A program made the position numbers and the translations under genes. A model generated the notes under the pieces. It was not told where the DNA came from, ran no database searches, and worked only from the letters and a program-made list of their open reading frames with translations. From NCBI GenBank assembly GCA_016235745.1, contig JACRJA010000065.1:62001-126000 (forward strand): a stretch of DNA of 64,000 nucleotides, written 5' to 3'. The first letter of the stretch is position 1. Every line of letters starts with the position of its first letter. Positions 50,325-58,741 of the stretch are shown one piece after another. This DNA is from Rhodocyclales bacterium. GTDB taxonomy: Bacteria; Pseudomonadota; Gammaproteobacteria; Burkholderiales; Rhodocyclaceae.

Positions 50325-51135
50325 GGCCGAAACGCTCGCGCACGATCTCGGGCGGCGACGGGCAGCCGGGCGAGACGGTGAGTACTTCCACGCCGGTGTC
50401 GGTGACCAGCACCGCGTGTTCCCATTGTGCCGAGAGGCTGCGATCCTTGGTGATGACGGTCCAACCGTCGGGCAGCACCGAAGTAGCCGCGCGCCCGGCG
50501 TTGATCATCGGCTCGATGGTGAAGATCATGCCGGGCTTGAGTTCGATGCCGGTGCCGGCTTTGCCGTAGTGCAGCACCTGCGGGTCTTCGTGGAACTTGC
50601 GCCCCACGCCGTGGCCGCAGTATTCGCGCACCACGGAGAAGCCGTGGCGTTCGGCATGGCGCTGGATGGCGGCGCCGATGTCGCCCAGGCGCGCCCCGGG
50701 CCGTACCTGGGCGATGCCCAGCCACATGCATTCGAACGTCACTTCCACCAGGCGCTTGGCGAGGATGCTGGCTTCGCCGCCGACGAGGAACATGCGGCTG
50801 GTGTCGCCATGCCAGCCGTCGTTGATGACGGTGATGTCGATGTTGAGGATGTCGCCTTTCTTCAGTTTCTTCGGCGCGGGGATGCCGTGGCAGACGACGT
50901 GATTGACCGAGGTGCAGATCGACTTGGGGTAGGGCCGGCTGCCGCCGCCGGTGTAGTTGAGCGGCGCAGGGATGGTGCCCTGGACGTTGACCATGTAGTC
51001 GTGACAGAGCCGGTCGAGCTCTTCGGTGGTCACGCCCGGCTGCACGTAGGGGGCGATGTAGTCGAGCACTTCGGCGGCCAGGCGCGAAGCGACGCGCATT
51101 TTTTCCAGGTCTTCGGGATCGGTGTAGATGGCCAT
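50308..51135 (-). CDS. map: Type I methionine aminopeptidase
   Basis: 275 residues. Removes the initiator Met from nascent proteins. Metal ligands are visible in NIDITVINDGWHGDTSRMFLVG (two Asp), YCGHGVGRKFHEDPQVLHY (His), GMIFTIEPMIN (Glu) and SAQWEHAVLVT (Glu). The substrate His is in NHVVCHGIP. It follows prfB by 13 bases on the same strand and overlaps glnD. Confidence 0.97.
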   Translation of the reverse strand: MAIYTDPEDLEKMRVASRLAAEVLDYIAPYVQPGVTTEELDRLCHDYMVNVQGTIPAPLNYTGGGSRPYPKSICTSVNHVVCHGIPAPKKLKKGDILNIDITVINDGWHGDTSRMFLVGGEASILAKRLVEVTFECMWLGIAQVRPGARLGDIGAAIQRHAERHGFSVVREYCGHGVGRKFHEDPQVLHYGKAGTGIELKPGMIFTIEPMINAGRAATSVLPDGWTVITKDRSLSAQWEHAVLVTDTGVEVLTVSPGCPSPPEIVRERFGHGFVG

Positions 51136-51148
51136 CGTTCGCTTCCGG

Positions 51149-52253
51149 TCAGACGCCCTGTTTGAGCGAGGCTTCGATGAAGCCGTCGAGATCGCCGTCG
51201 AGCACGGCCTGGGTGTTGCCTACCTCGTATCCGGTGCGCAGGTCTTTGATGCGCGACTGGTCGAGCACGTAGGAGCGGATCTGGTGCCCCCAGCCGATGT
51301 CGCTCTTGCTTTCCTCGAGCTTTTGCTGCTCCTCGCGGCGCTTGCGCAGCTCGTGTTCGTAGAGCCGGGCGCGCAGCATGGACATGGCCTCGGCTTTGTT
51401 CTTGTGCTGCGAGCGGTCGTTCTGGCATTGCACGACGATGCCGGTGGGCAGGTGGGTGATGCGCACGGCCGAATCGGTGCGGTTGACGTGCTGCCCGCCG
51501 GCGCCCGAGGCGCGGTAGGTGTCGATGCGCAGCTCCGCCGGGTTGATCTCAATTTCGATGGAGTCGTCGACTTCAGGGTAGACGAAGACCGAGGCGAAAC
51601 TGGTATGACGCCGGGCGTTGGAGTCGAAGGGACTCTTGCGCACCAGGCGGTGGATGCCGGTCTCGGTGCGCAGGTGGCCGTAGGCGTAGGGGCCGGAGAC
51701 CTTGATGGTCGCGCCCTTGATGCCGGCCACTTCCCCTTCGGATTCTTCGAGCAGCTCGGTCTGGAAGCCCTTGCGCTCGCAGTAGCGCAGGTACATGCGC
51801 TCGAGCATCGCCGCCCAGTCCTGCGCCTCGGTGCCGCCGGCGCCGGCCTGGATCTCGATGAAGCAGTTGCCCGGATCCATGGGGTCGGAGAACATCCGGC
51901 GCAGCTCGAGTTCGTGCAGCTTGGCTTCGACCGCTTCGACTTCGGGAATGAGCTGCTCGAGCGAGGCGTCGTCGCCCTCTTCCTTGGCGAGTTCGAAGAG
52001 CTCGGCAAGCGCCTGGGCCGAGTCGGCCACTTCTTCGAGCGTCAGGACGACGTCTTCGAGCGCGCGCTTTTCCTTGCCGAGTTTCTGCGCCTGCTCGGGG
52101 TCGTTCCACACCGCGGGATCTTCGAGGGCGCGGTTGACCTCTTCGAGCCGGCTTTTCTTCTCGGCGTAGTCAAAGATACCTCCGTAAGTCGGCGCCGCGC
52201 TCGGCCAGGCCGTGGATGCGGGCTTCGAGTTCGTTGATCGTTTGGGCGTCCAT
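51149..52253 (-). CDS. prfB: Peptide chain release factor 2, with programmed +1 frameshift
   Basis: RF2 recognises UGA and UAA stop codons. Two frames join: codons 1-27 from ATG 52253 end GADLRRYL at an in-frame TGA (52172-52170); a +1 shift continues [16 protein letters not shown]... to 51149, giving 367 residues, the usual RF2 length. The downstream part has the peptidyl-hydrolase motif [16 protein letters not shown] with GGQ. The codon-recognition motif SPF ([10 protein letters not shown]) is that of RF2. The track's 51149-52111 ORF is only the second part. ATG 52253 lies just upstream of the recJ promoter-side gap. Confidence 0.96.
52169..52184 (-). promoter_or_regulatory. Programmed ribosomal frameshift site in prfB
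   Basis: On the minus strand the site reads CGGAGGTATCTTTGAC: a Shine-Dalgarno-like GGAGG three bases before CTT, then the in-frame TGA followed by C. This is the conserved autoregulatory arrangement by which scarce RF2 permits slippage and its own synthesis. Confidence 0.95.
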
Positions 52254-52291
52254 CGTTGCTCCTAAAAATGGTTGAAGATTTTGCTCGGAAA

Positions 52292-54010
52292 TTATACGCT
52301 GCCGACTTCGACCCCGGCCGGTCGGGCGAGTTCGATCTGCAAGCGCAGGCGCTCGACGCCGTTCCAGGCGTCGCGAACCGGTCGGTAGGCGAGCTCGACC
52401 TGGGAGGGCAGCGGCTCGGCATGGCCGAAGAAGATCGCCTCGCACGGCTGGCGGTCTCGGCGCAGCTTGAGCTGCAGGTGCGTCTCTTTGAGGAGGCGCT
52501 GCTCGAGCACGGTGAAGGCATCGAGAAAGAGCGGGGCGGGAAAGCCTTGTCCCCAGACTTCGCTCTCGAGCCGTCCGACGGTGGCGAGCGTGAGCGCTTC
52601 GAGGGGGAGCGAGCCGTCGGTGGGCAGCTCCGCCACGCCCAGCGCTTCGGTGCCGATCGTCTGCGCCGCCTCTTCGAACGCCTCTTCGAAGCGGGCGAGG
52701 TCGGCGGCGCGCAGCGTCACCCCGGCGGCCATGGCGTGCCCGCCGAAGCGCAGCAAGAGCCCAGGGTGCTTCTTGCTGATCCAGTCGAGGGCGTCGCGCA
52801 GGTGCAGTCCGGGGACGGAGCGGCCGGAGCCTTTGAGCAGGTCTTCCTCGCCGGGGGCGAAGGCGAATACGGGGCGATGGTGGCGCTCTTTGAGGCGCCC
52901 GGCGACGATGCCGATCACGCCCTGGTGCCAGCCGGGGTGAAAGAGGGTGAGCGTGGCGCGCCCTTCGAGCGTGAGGGCATCGAGTGCGAGCTCGGCCTGC
53001 GCACGCATCTGCGCCTCGATCCCGCGCCGTTCGCGGTTGATGTCCTCGAGCCGCTGCGCGAGTTCCTGCGCCCGGGCGGGGTCGTCTTCGAGCAGGCAGG
53101 CGATGCCCAGGCTCATGTCTTCGAGCCGCCCGGCGGCGTTGAGCCGGGGGCCAAGGAAGAATCCCAGGTCCTGGGCGGTGGCGCGGGCGGGGTCGCGCCG
53201 GGCTACCTGGAAGAGGGCGCGTATGCCTGGCTGCATTCGGCCGGCGCGGATGCGCGCCAGGCCCTGGGCCACCAGGATGCGGTTGTTGTGATCGAGCCGC
53301 ACGACGTCGGCCACCGTCCCTAGGGCGACGAGATCGAGCAGGTGCGCGAGATTGGGCTCGGGGCGGACCGTGAACGCGCCGCGGCGGCGCAGCTCGGCGC
53401 GCAGCGCCAGCATCACGTAGAAGACGACGCCTACGCCGGCGATCGCCTTGCTGGGAAAGTCGCAGCCGGGCTGGTTGGGGTTGACGATGGCGTCGGCTTC
53501 GGGGAGGACGTCGCCGGGAAGATGGTGGTCGGTGATGACGAGGCTCATGCCGAGTGCGCGGGCGGCGGCGGCTCCCTCGACGCTGGCGATGCCGTTGTCG
53601 ACGGTGACGAGCACGTCCGGGGCGAAGCGTTCGGCCGCGAGCGCCACGATCTCGGGCGAGAGCCCATAGCCGTAGGTGAAGCGGTTGGGCACGAGAAAAT
53701 CGACGTGCGCTCCCATGGCGCGCAGGGCGCGCACCGCCACGGCGGTGGCGGTGGCGCCGTCGCAGTCGTAGTCGCCTACGACCACGATGCGCGCCTGCGC
53801 TTCGATCGCCTCGGCCAAGAGCTCCGCCGCTTCACGCGCGCCTTTCATCGCTTCGGGGGGCAAGAGGCGCGCGAGCGCCGTGTCGGTCTCGGCGGGGTGC
53901 TCGATGCCGCGGGCGGCGTAGAGGCGCGCGAGCAAGGGATCGATGCCGGCTGCGAGCAGCCGCTCCAGGGCGCGGCGCGGCGTGGGGCGGACGATGGGGC
54001 TGGGGGTCAT
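52292..54010 (-). CDS. recJ: Single-stranded-DNA-specific exonuclease RecJ
   Basis: 572-residue 5'-3' exonuclease. DHH-family metal motifs are VVVGDYDCDGATATAVA, VTVDNGI, VITDHHLP and LVALGTVADVV. The DHHA1 motif is RFGGHAMAAG, and a C-terminal OB fold follows. FFLGPRLNAAGRLEDM is typical. It functions in RecF-type repair and mismatch repair. ATG 54010 overlaps the upstream rpfE-like gene stop; the track start at 54328 runs into that gene. Confidence 0.96.
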   Translation of the reverse strand: MTPSPIVRPTPRRALERLLAAGIDPLLARLYAARGIEHPAETDTALARLLPPEAMKGAREAAELLAEAIEAQARIVVVGDYDCDGATATAVAVRALRAMGAHVDFLVPNRFTYGYGLSPEIVALAAERFAPDVLVTVDNGIASVEGAAAARALGMSLVITDHHLPGDVLPEADAIVNPNQPGCDFPSKAIAGVGVVFYVMLALRAELRRRGAFTVRPEPNLAHLLDLVALGTVADVVRLDHNNRILVAQGLARIRAGRMQPGIRALFQVARRDPARATAQDLGFFLGPRLNAAGRLEDMSLGIACLLEDDPARAQELAQRLEDINRERRGIEAQMRAQAELALDALTLEGRATLTLFHPGWHQGVIGIVAGRLKERHHRPVFAFAPGEEDLLKGSGRSVPGLHLRDALDWISKKHPGLLLRFGGHAMAAGVTLRAADLARFEEAFEEAAQTIGTEALGVAELPTDGSLPLEALTLATVGRLESEVWGQGFPAPLFLDAFTVLEQRLLKETHLQLKLRRDRQPCEAIFFGHAEPLPSQVELAYRPVRDAWNGVERLRLQIELARPAGVEVGSV

Positions 54011-55041
54011 CGGGCGGTTTTCTCCAACAGCCGCGCGAGCGTGCGCGGGCGGCGAACGAGGCGGCGCAGGGGGGCGAGATGGCGACGCCATGGGGTGAGC
54101 TCCAGGCGCAGGCTCGCCTTGTCGCCCGGCAGCCAGAGCGAGAGGCGCGGCAGGCAGGCCTCGAAGCGGGAGAGCCAGTCGCGCTCGAGCGCAGCGATGG
54201 CTGCCCGCCAGCCAGGGAGGTCGAGCCGGCGGCAGGGGGTTTCGGCGGCATCGAGCAGCGCCACGTCGAATTCCTGGCCCGGATCGCGCTCGGCGAGCAC
54301 GAGGTCGTGGCCGGCGGCGCGCGCCCAACCGCGCGCGAGCGCATCGAGCGTGCGCGCTCCGAGCACGCGCCTGGGAGGGACAGCGTTTGCCGTCGGCCGT
54401 TCGTTACCCCACAACCACAGCGAATCGACGGTAGGCCATCCCCGGCGGCGGCGTTCGGCGTTGACGGGGTGGGCGTGCAGCCAAACTTGGATCTCGTTCA
54501 TCAGCCGCCGCCAGCGCCGGGCCTCTTCCCCTTGCGGCAGGAGGGCGTCGAGCGAGCGGCCGGAGGCTTCGTCGAGGGGGGCGAAGCGCACGCCCTCGGC
54601 CGGAGCGGCGAGCCGCAAGTAGCCGCGCTGCGGCGTGACGAGTTCGAAACCGAGGATCGCGTCCGGGGCAAGCTGCGTGAGCCAGGCGGAGAGGGCCGGG
54701 GCGAGGGCGGCGGCTTCCTCGGGGCTCAGCCCGGCTTCACCCGGTTCGGTGACGACGATGCGATCGCGCGCGAGCGTCAGCGTCACGGGGTCGGCGCACA
54801 AGAGGAAACCGGCGGGAGGCGGCGCTTCCTGCTCTTCGCCGCGGCGGCGCAGTTCGGCGAGCGGCGCCGGCGCCGGCCCCAGCACGGCGGCGAGCGTTTC
54901 GCGGTATGATCGCGGCGGTTCGACACGGCAGGCGCCTGCGGCGAGCCAGCGCTCGAGCGTGGGATGCACAAGGCCGTCGAGCAGACCCTGCGCGCCGGCG
55001 TTGGGCCAGAGCAGGCCGGGGAGGACGACGGTCGGACTCAT
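54007..55041 (-). CDS. Conserved protein of the RpfE/phosphoglycerate mutase-like group
   Basis: 344 residues, soluble, no signal peptide. The C-terminal third carries RLMNEIQVWLHAHPVNAERRRRGWPTVDSLWLWG, the hallmark of a poorly characterised family annotated as RpfE-type regulatory protein or cofactor-independent phosphoglycerate mutase-like. In Xanthomonas an rpfE gene also sits beside recJ and prfB, so the synteny supports the family, but no enzymatic residues can be verified and a role in diffusible-signal control should not be assumed. It is translationally coupled to recJ and divergent from lolC. Confidence 0.7.
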   Translation of the reverse strand: MSPTVVLPGLLWPNAGAQGLLDGLVHPTLERWLAAGACRVEPPRSYRETLAAVLGPAPAPLAELRRRGEEQEAPPPAGFLLCADPVTLTLARDRIVVTEPGEAGLSPEEAAALAPALSAWLTQLAPDAILGFELVTPQRGYLRLAAPAEGVRFAPLDEASGRSLDALLPQGEEARRWRRLMNEIQVWLHAHPVNAERRRRGWPTVDSLWLWGNERPTANAVPPRRVLGARTLDALARGWARAAGHDLVLAERDPGQEFDVALLDAAETPCRRLDLPGWRAAIAALERDWLSRFEACLPRLSLWLPGDKASLRLELTPWRRHLAPLRRLVRRPRTLARLLEKTAR

Positions 55042-55092
55042 GGGGCGATTGTACCGTCGACGGCGCAGGCCACGAAAAACGGAAAAGGGACG

Positions 55093-56343
55093 ATGTACGA
55101 AGGGTTCATCGGCTGGCGCTACACGCGCCGGCAACGCGGCACGCGCGGGCGCAATGCGTTCGTGTCGTTCATCTCGCTGGTGTCCATGCTGGGCCTGATG
55201 CTGGGGGTGGCCGCGCTCATCGTGGTGCTGTCGGTGATGAACGGTTTTCAGGACGAGCTGCGCCATCGCATCCTGGGAGTGGCCTCGCACATCGAGGTGA
55301 CGTCCCAGAGGGGGATGCTCGAAGAATGGCCGGCGGTGCTCGACCGGGTGCGCCGCCATCCGGAGGTGCTCGGCGCCGCACCTTTCATCCAGGAACAGGC
55401 GATGCTGAGCGGCAACGGCCGCGTGCAGGGCGTGGGGGTGCGCGGCATCGAGCCAGCGCTCGAGCGCGGCGTCGCGCAGTTCGCCGACTATCTGCGCGCC
55501 GGCAGCCTGGATGCCTTGCAGCCGCATTCCTATGGGATCGTTTTGGGCACGGATCTGGCACGTCGCCTGGCCGTGGGGCTGGGGGACGAAGTGACGCTGA
55601 TCGCGCCCACGGCCACGGCGACGCTTGCTGGCGTCATGCCGCGGGTGCGCGCTTTTCGTGTGGTCGGGCTCTTCGAATCGGGGATGTATGAATACGATTC
55701 GGGGCTGGTACTGGTGTCTCTGCGCGATGCCCAGGCGCTCTATCGCTACGGCGAGGCGGTCTCGGGAGTGCGCCTGAAGGTGCGCGACCTCTTCGCCGCG
55801 CCGGCCGTAGTGCGCCAACTCGCGCCGACGCTGCCCGCCGGCCTGTGGCTGCGCGACTGGACGCAGACGCACGCCAATTTCTTCCGCGCGGTGCAGCTGG
55901 AGAAGACGATGATGACGCTCATCCTCTTCCTCATCGTGGCGGTGGCGGCGTTCAACATCGTCTCGACGCTGGTGATGGCGGTGCAGGACAAGACCGCCGA
56001 CATCGCCATCCTGCGCACCCTGGGCGCGAGCCCGGCGTCCATCATGGGGATTTTCGTCGTGCAGGGCACCACCATCGGCGTGCTGGGGCTGGCGGCGGGG
56101 CTCGCGCTGGGGCTGGCGATCGCCCATCACCTCGACGTGGTGGTGCCGGCGCTCGAGCATCTCACCGGGGCGACGCTGTGGAACAAAGAGATCTACTTTC
56201 TGAGCGAGCTGCCCTCGAAAGTGCTCGCCGCCGACGTGCTGCGCGTGCTGGGGGGCTCTTTCGTGCTCACGCTGCTCGCCACCCTCTATCCCAGCTGGCG
56301 CGCTTCGCGCCTGCAACCGGCCGAGGCGCTGCGCCATGAGTGA
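55093..56343 (+). CDS. lolC: Lipoprotein-releasing ABC transporter permease LolC/E
   Basis: 416-residue inner-membrane permease that extracts outer-membrane lipoproteins for LolA. The N-terminal GWRYTRRQRGTRGRNAFVSFISLVSMLGLMLGVAALIVVLSVMNGF and four hydrophobic helices with a large periplasmic loop are typical, as is the C-terminal FNIVSTLVMAVQDKTADIAILRTLGAS block. One permease gene is present rather than a lolC-lolE pair, as in many betaproteobacteria where a single homodimeric permease is used. ATG 55093 follows AAAAGGGA. Confidence 0.93.
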   Translation: MYEGFIGWRYTRRQRGTRGRNAFVSFISLVSMLGLMLGVAALIVVLSVMNGFQDELRHRILGVASHIEVTSQRGMLEEWPAVLDRVRRHPEVLGAAPFIQEQAMLSGNGRVQGVGVRGIEPALERGVAQFADYLRAGSLDALQPHSYGIVLGTDLARRLAVGLGDEVTLIAPTATATLAGVMPRVRAFRVVGLFESGMYEYDSGLVLVSLRDAQALYRYGEAVSGVRLKVRDLFAAPAVVRQLAPTLPAGLWLRDWTQTHANFFRAVQLEKTMMTLILFLIVAVAAFNIVSTLVMAVQDKTADIAILRTLGASPASIMGIFVVQGTTIGVLGLAAGLALGLAIAHHLDVVVPALEHLTGATLWNKEIYFLSELPSKVLAADVLRVLGGSFVLTLLATLYPSWRASRLQPAEALRHE

Positions 56344-57028
56344 GACGTCGATGGACCCGGTGCTGGAGGCGCAGGGGCTAGGCAAAGTGTACCTCGACGC
56401 GGGCGCGCCGCTCACCATCCTCGAGGGGGTGGAGCTGGCGATCCGTGCCGGCGAGCGCGTGGCCATCGTCGGCGCGTCGGGTTCGGGCAAGAGCACCTTG
56501 CTGCACCTGCTCGGCGGGCTCGATCGGCCCAGCAGCGGCGAAGTGCGCTGGTCGGGGCAGGCGGTGTTCGCGCTCGACGAGGCGGCCCGCGGGCGGCTGC
56601 GCAACGCCATGCTCGGCTTCGTCTATCAATTCCACCACCTGCTGCCGGAATTCACTGCGCTCGAGAACGTGGCGCTGCCGTGGATGATCCGGCGCCGGCC
56701 CAAGGCCGAGGCCCTGGAACGGGCGCGGGCGCTGCTGTGTGAAGTCGGGCTGGAAGCGCGGCTGGCGCACTTCCCGGCCCAGCTCTCGGGCGGGGAGCGC
56801 CAGCGCGTGGCGATCGCCCGGGCATTGGTGACCGAGCCGCCCTGCCTGCTCGCCGACGAGCCCACCGGCAACCTCGACCGGACCAATGCCGAGCGCGTCT
56901 TCGAATTGCTTCTTTCGCTCACCCGCACGCGCGGCATGGCGCTGGTGGTCGTCACCCACGACGAGCGGCTTGCCGCCCGGCTCGACCGCCGGCTCGCGCT
57001 GGAGGGGGGGCGGTTGACGCAGGCATGA
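56336..57028 (+). CDS. lolD: Lipoprotein-releasing ABC transporter ATPase LolD
   Basis: 230 residues. Walker A VGASGSGKST, Q-loop YQFHHLLPEFTALENV (the FHHLLPEF stretch is LolD-specific), signature LSGGERQRVAIARAL, Walker B CLLADEPTGNLD and the switch His VVTHDERL are all intact. It starts 8 bases inside lolC and powers lipoprotein release. The 143-bp repeat follows 6 bases after the stop. Confidence 0.95.
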   Translation: MSETSMDPVLEAQGLGKVYLDAGAPLTILEGVELAIRAGERVAIVGASGSGKSTLLHLLGGLDRPSSGEVRWSGQAVFALDEAARGRLRNAMLGFVYQFHHLLPEFTALENVALPWMIRRRPKAEALERARALLCEVGLEARLAHFPAQLSGGERQRVAIARALVTEPPCLLADEPTGNLDRTNAERVFELLLSLTRTRGMALVVVTHDERLAARLDRRLALEGGRLTQA

Positions 57029-57034
57029 TGCAGG

Positions 57035-57177
57035 GGGCGCCGCGAACAACCGTCGCGAGCGGCTGCAGGGCAAGGCGCCCGGAGCGCAGCAGGCGAGACA
57101 TATCGTGAAGATAGGCGAGCCTGCGAGCACCGCGCAACGCCGCCATGCGGCCGCGCAGTAGATTGTTCGAGGTGCCC
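57035..57177 (-). repeat. 143-bp dispersed repeat, copy B (inverted relative to copy A)
   Basis: Reverse complement matches 21310-21452 at 134 of 143 positions without gaps. The internal ATG (57146, minus strand) and 37 codons are conserved (MAALRGARRLAYLHDM...), but no stop follows at the end, and the frame runs on antisense into lolD. The 3' stem survives as CGCGA/TCGCG with loop CGGTTGT, inside GGGCGCC/GGCGCCC. It occupies most of the gap between lolD and the convergent DUF2062 gene, where it could act as a transcription barrier. Confidence 0.85.
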
Positions 57178-57189
57178 AGGGGGGTCGGC

Positions 57190-57768
57190 TCATCCCCCTT
57201 CTTTTCCGCGTGTGAAGCAAGCCGCCGTCGCGCGACGTCGGCTGCGACGTCGGCGCCACTGCTGGATGAGGTGCCAGCGCCACCAGGCGCGCACGAGGAA
57301 ATAGCCTGCGATGGCGAGCGTGCTCGCCAGCACGAAGAGGCCGAAAAAGAGGGGCGTTCCCAGGGACGCTACCCAGGCGAACGCCTGATCCATCCATTCT
57401 CCCAGGCTTTGCTCGCCCCATTCGGGTGCGGGCTGGAAGCCGCCGTCTTCCCGTCCGAGCAGGAAACTGCCGATCTGGAAGGCGGCGAAATAGATCACCG
57501 GGATGGTGAGGGGGTTCGTATAGAGAGTGGTGAACACAGCGACCGGCAGATTGGCGCGAAAGAGGACGCACAGAAGCGCGGCGGTGAGCATCTGGAACGG
57601 CCCGGGGATGAGGCCGCACCACAGACCGACGGCCACCCCCGCTGACACCGAGCGGCGGTTGATGTGCCACAGCCGCGGGTGGAGCAGGGTGTTGCGAAAC
57701 GGGCGCAGCCAGCGGTTGTCGCGTATGACTTCATGATTCGGCAGAATGCGTTTGAACCAGCGCCGCAT
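57190..57768 (-). CDS. DUF2062 membrane protein
   Basis: 192 residues. HPRLWHINRRSVSAGVAVGLWCGLIPGPFQML and FRANLPVAVFTTLYTNPLTIPVIYFAAFQIGSFLL are the DUF2062 signature. About three to four hydrophobic segments, then a basic C-terminal tail. Function unknown. It starts 7 bases after the hydrolase stop, probably the last gene of the comEC run. Confidence 0.85.
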   Translation of the reverse strand: MRRWFKRILPNHEVIRDNRWLRPFRNTLLHPRLWHINRRSVSAGVAVGLWCGLIPGPFQMLTAALLCVLFRANLPVAVFTTLYTNPLTIPVIYFAAFQIGSFLLGREDGGFQPAPEWGEQSLGEWMDQAFAWVASLGTPLFFGLFVLASTLAIAGYFLVRAWWRWHLIQQWRRRRSRRRATAACFTRGKEGG

Positions 57769-57775
57769 GGAAACC

Positions 57776-58741
57776 TCAGGGTGAAGAGTGATCGAGAAGA
57801 AAATCGCGCACGATGGCGATCTGCTGCGGGTCCATCAGCGCCGGGGCGTGCCCGACGCCGGGGATCTCCACCAACTTGGCGCGCGGGCCGCGGCGGGTCA
57901 TTTCCTCGGCGCTCTCGTGCGTGAGCAGATCCGATTCGGCGCCGCGCAGCACCAGGGTGGAACAGCGGATGGCGTCCCAGAGTGTCCACAGGTCGACGTC
58001 GAGCGCCGGCTGCGTCTGGAAAGGGACGGCGATGCCGGGGTCGTAGCGCAGTACCCAGCGCCCGTCTACGTCTTGGCGCACCGAGTGCAGGGTGAGGTGC
58101 CGCCACTGCGCATCGGTGAGCGGCCCGAAGGGGGCGTGGATGCGCCGCAGGTAGGCTTCGGCCGCTTCCAGGGTGGCGAAGTGCGGTGTTTCGCCCACGT
58201 AGCGCCCGATGCGCTCGAGCGAGGCGGCCGAGAGCACGGGGCCGACGTCGTTGAGCACCAGCTTTTCGATCGGGCTCATGGGCTGCGCAGCGAGCGTCAT
58301 GCCGATCAGACCGCCCATGGAAGTGCCGAGCCAGTGCAGGGTCTTGGGGCGGATCTTGCCGAGCAGGGTGAAGAGGTCCGAGACGTAGAGCGGGATCGTG
58401 TAGTCAGTCTTGACCGTGAGCCAATCGGAGAGCCCGCGCCCGACCACGTCGGGGCAGATCACGCGGTAGTGCGGTGCGAGCGCCCGGGCGAGTTCGTCGA
58501 AGTCACGCCCGGTGCGCGTGAGACCGTGCACGCACAGCAGCACCTTGGGGTTGGTCGGATCGCCCCACTCGTAGTAGACCATGCGATGCATGCCGTGCGG
58601 ACCGACGCACATGATGTGGTCGGTGCGCATCTCGGCGGAGGCGTCGCGAGGGGGCGAGGATTCGCCGGCGGGGGCGCGGGGGGCACGGCGTGTGCCGGCA
58701 AGCCAGCGCTTGGCACGTTCGATCCACTTGGCAAGGCTCAT
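57776..58741 (-). CDS. Alpha/beta-fold hydrolase
   Basis: 321 residues. The core shows LLCVHGLTRTGRDFDELA (oxyanion), nucleophile elbow LGTSMGGLIG (Ser), RGAESDLLT (Asp) and PGVGHAPALM (His), a complete catalytic triad. About 40 variable N-terminal residues precede the fold, with no clear signal peptide. Substrate unknown; esterase and peptidase relatives exist. ATG 58741 overlaps the comEC stop by 4 bases. Confidence 0.85.
   Translation of the reverse strand: MSLAKWIERAKRWLAGTRRAPRAPAGESSPPRDASAEMRTDHIMCVGPHGMHRMVYYEWGDPTNPKVLLCVHGLTRTGRDFDELARALAPHYRVICPDVVGRGLSDWLTVKTDYTIPLYVSDLFTLLGKIRPKTLHWLGTSMGGLIGMTLAAQPMSPIEKLVLNDVGPVLSAASLERIGRYVGETPHFATLEAAEAYLRRIHAPFGPLTDAQWRHLTLHSVRQDVDGRWVLRYDPGIAVPFQTQPALDVDLWTLWDAIRCSTLVLRGAESDLLTHESAEEMTRRGPRAKLVEIPGVGHAPALMDPQQIAIVRDFLLDHSSP

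Noticed and set aside
48174-50381. 735-residue plus-strand ORF opposite glnD
   Set aside because: No recognisable motif; it mirrors the codon bias of glnD, which has complete nucleotidyltransferase, HD and ACT motifs.
51149-52111. prfB as a simple 320-residue gene starting at the first Met of the downstream frame
   Set aside because: It lacks the conserved N-terminus, and the upstream 27 codons with the CTTTGAC site explain the true gene.
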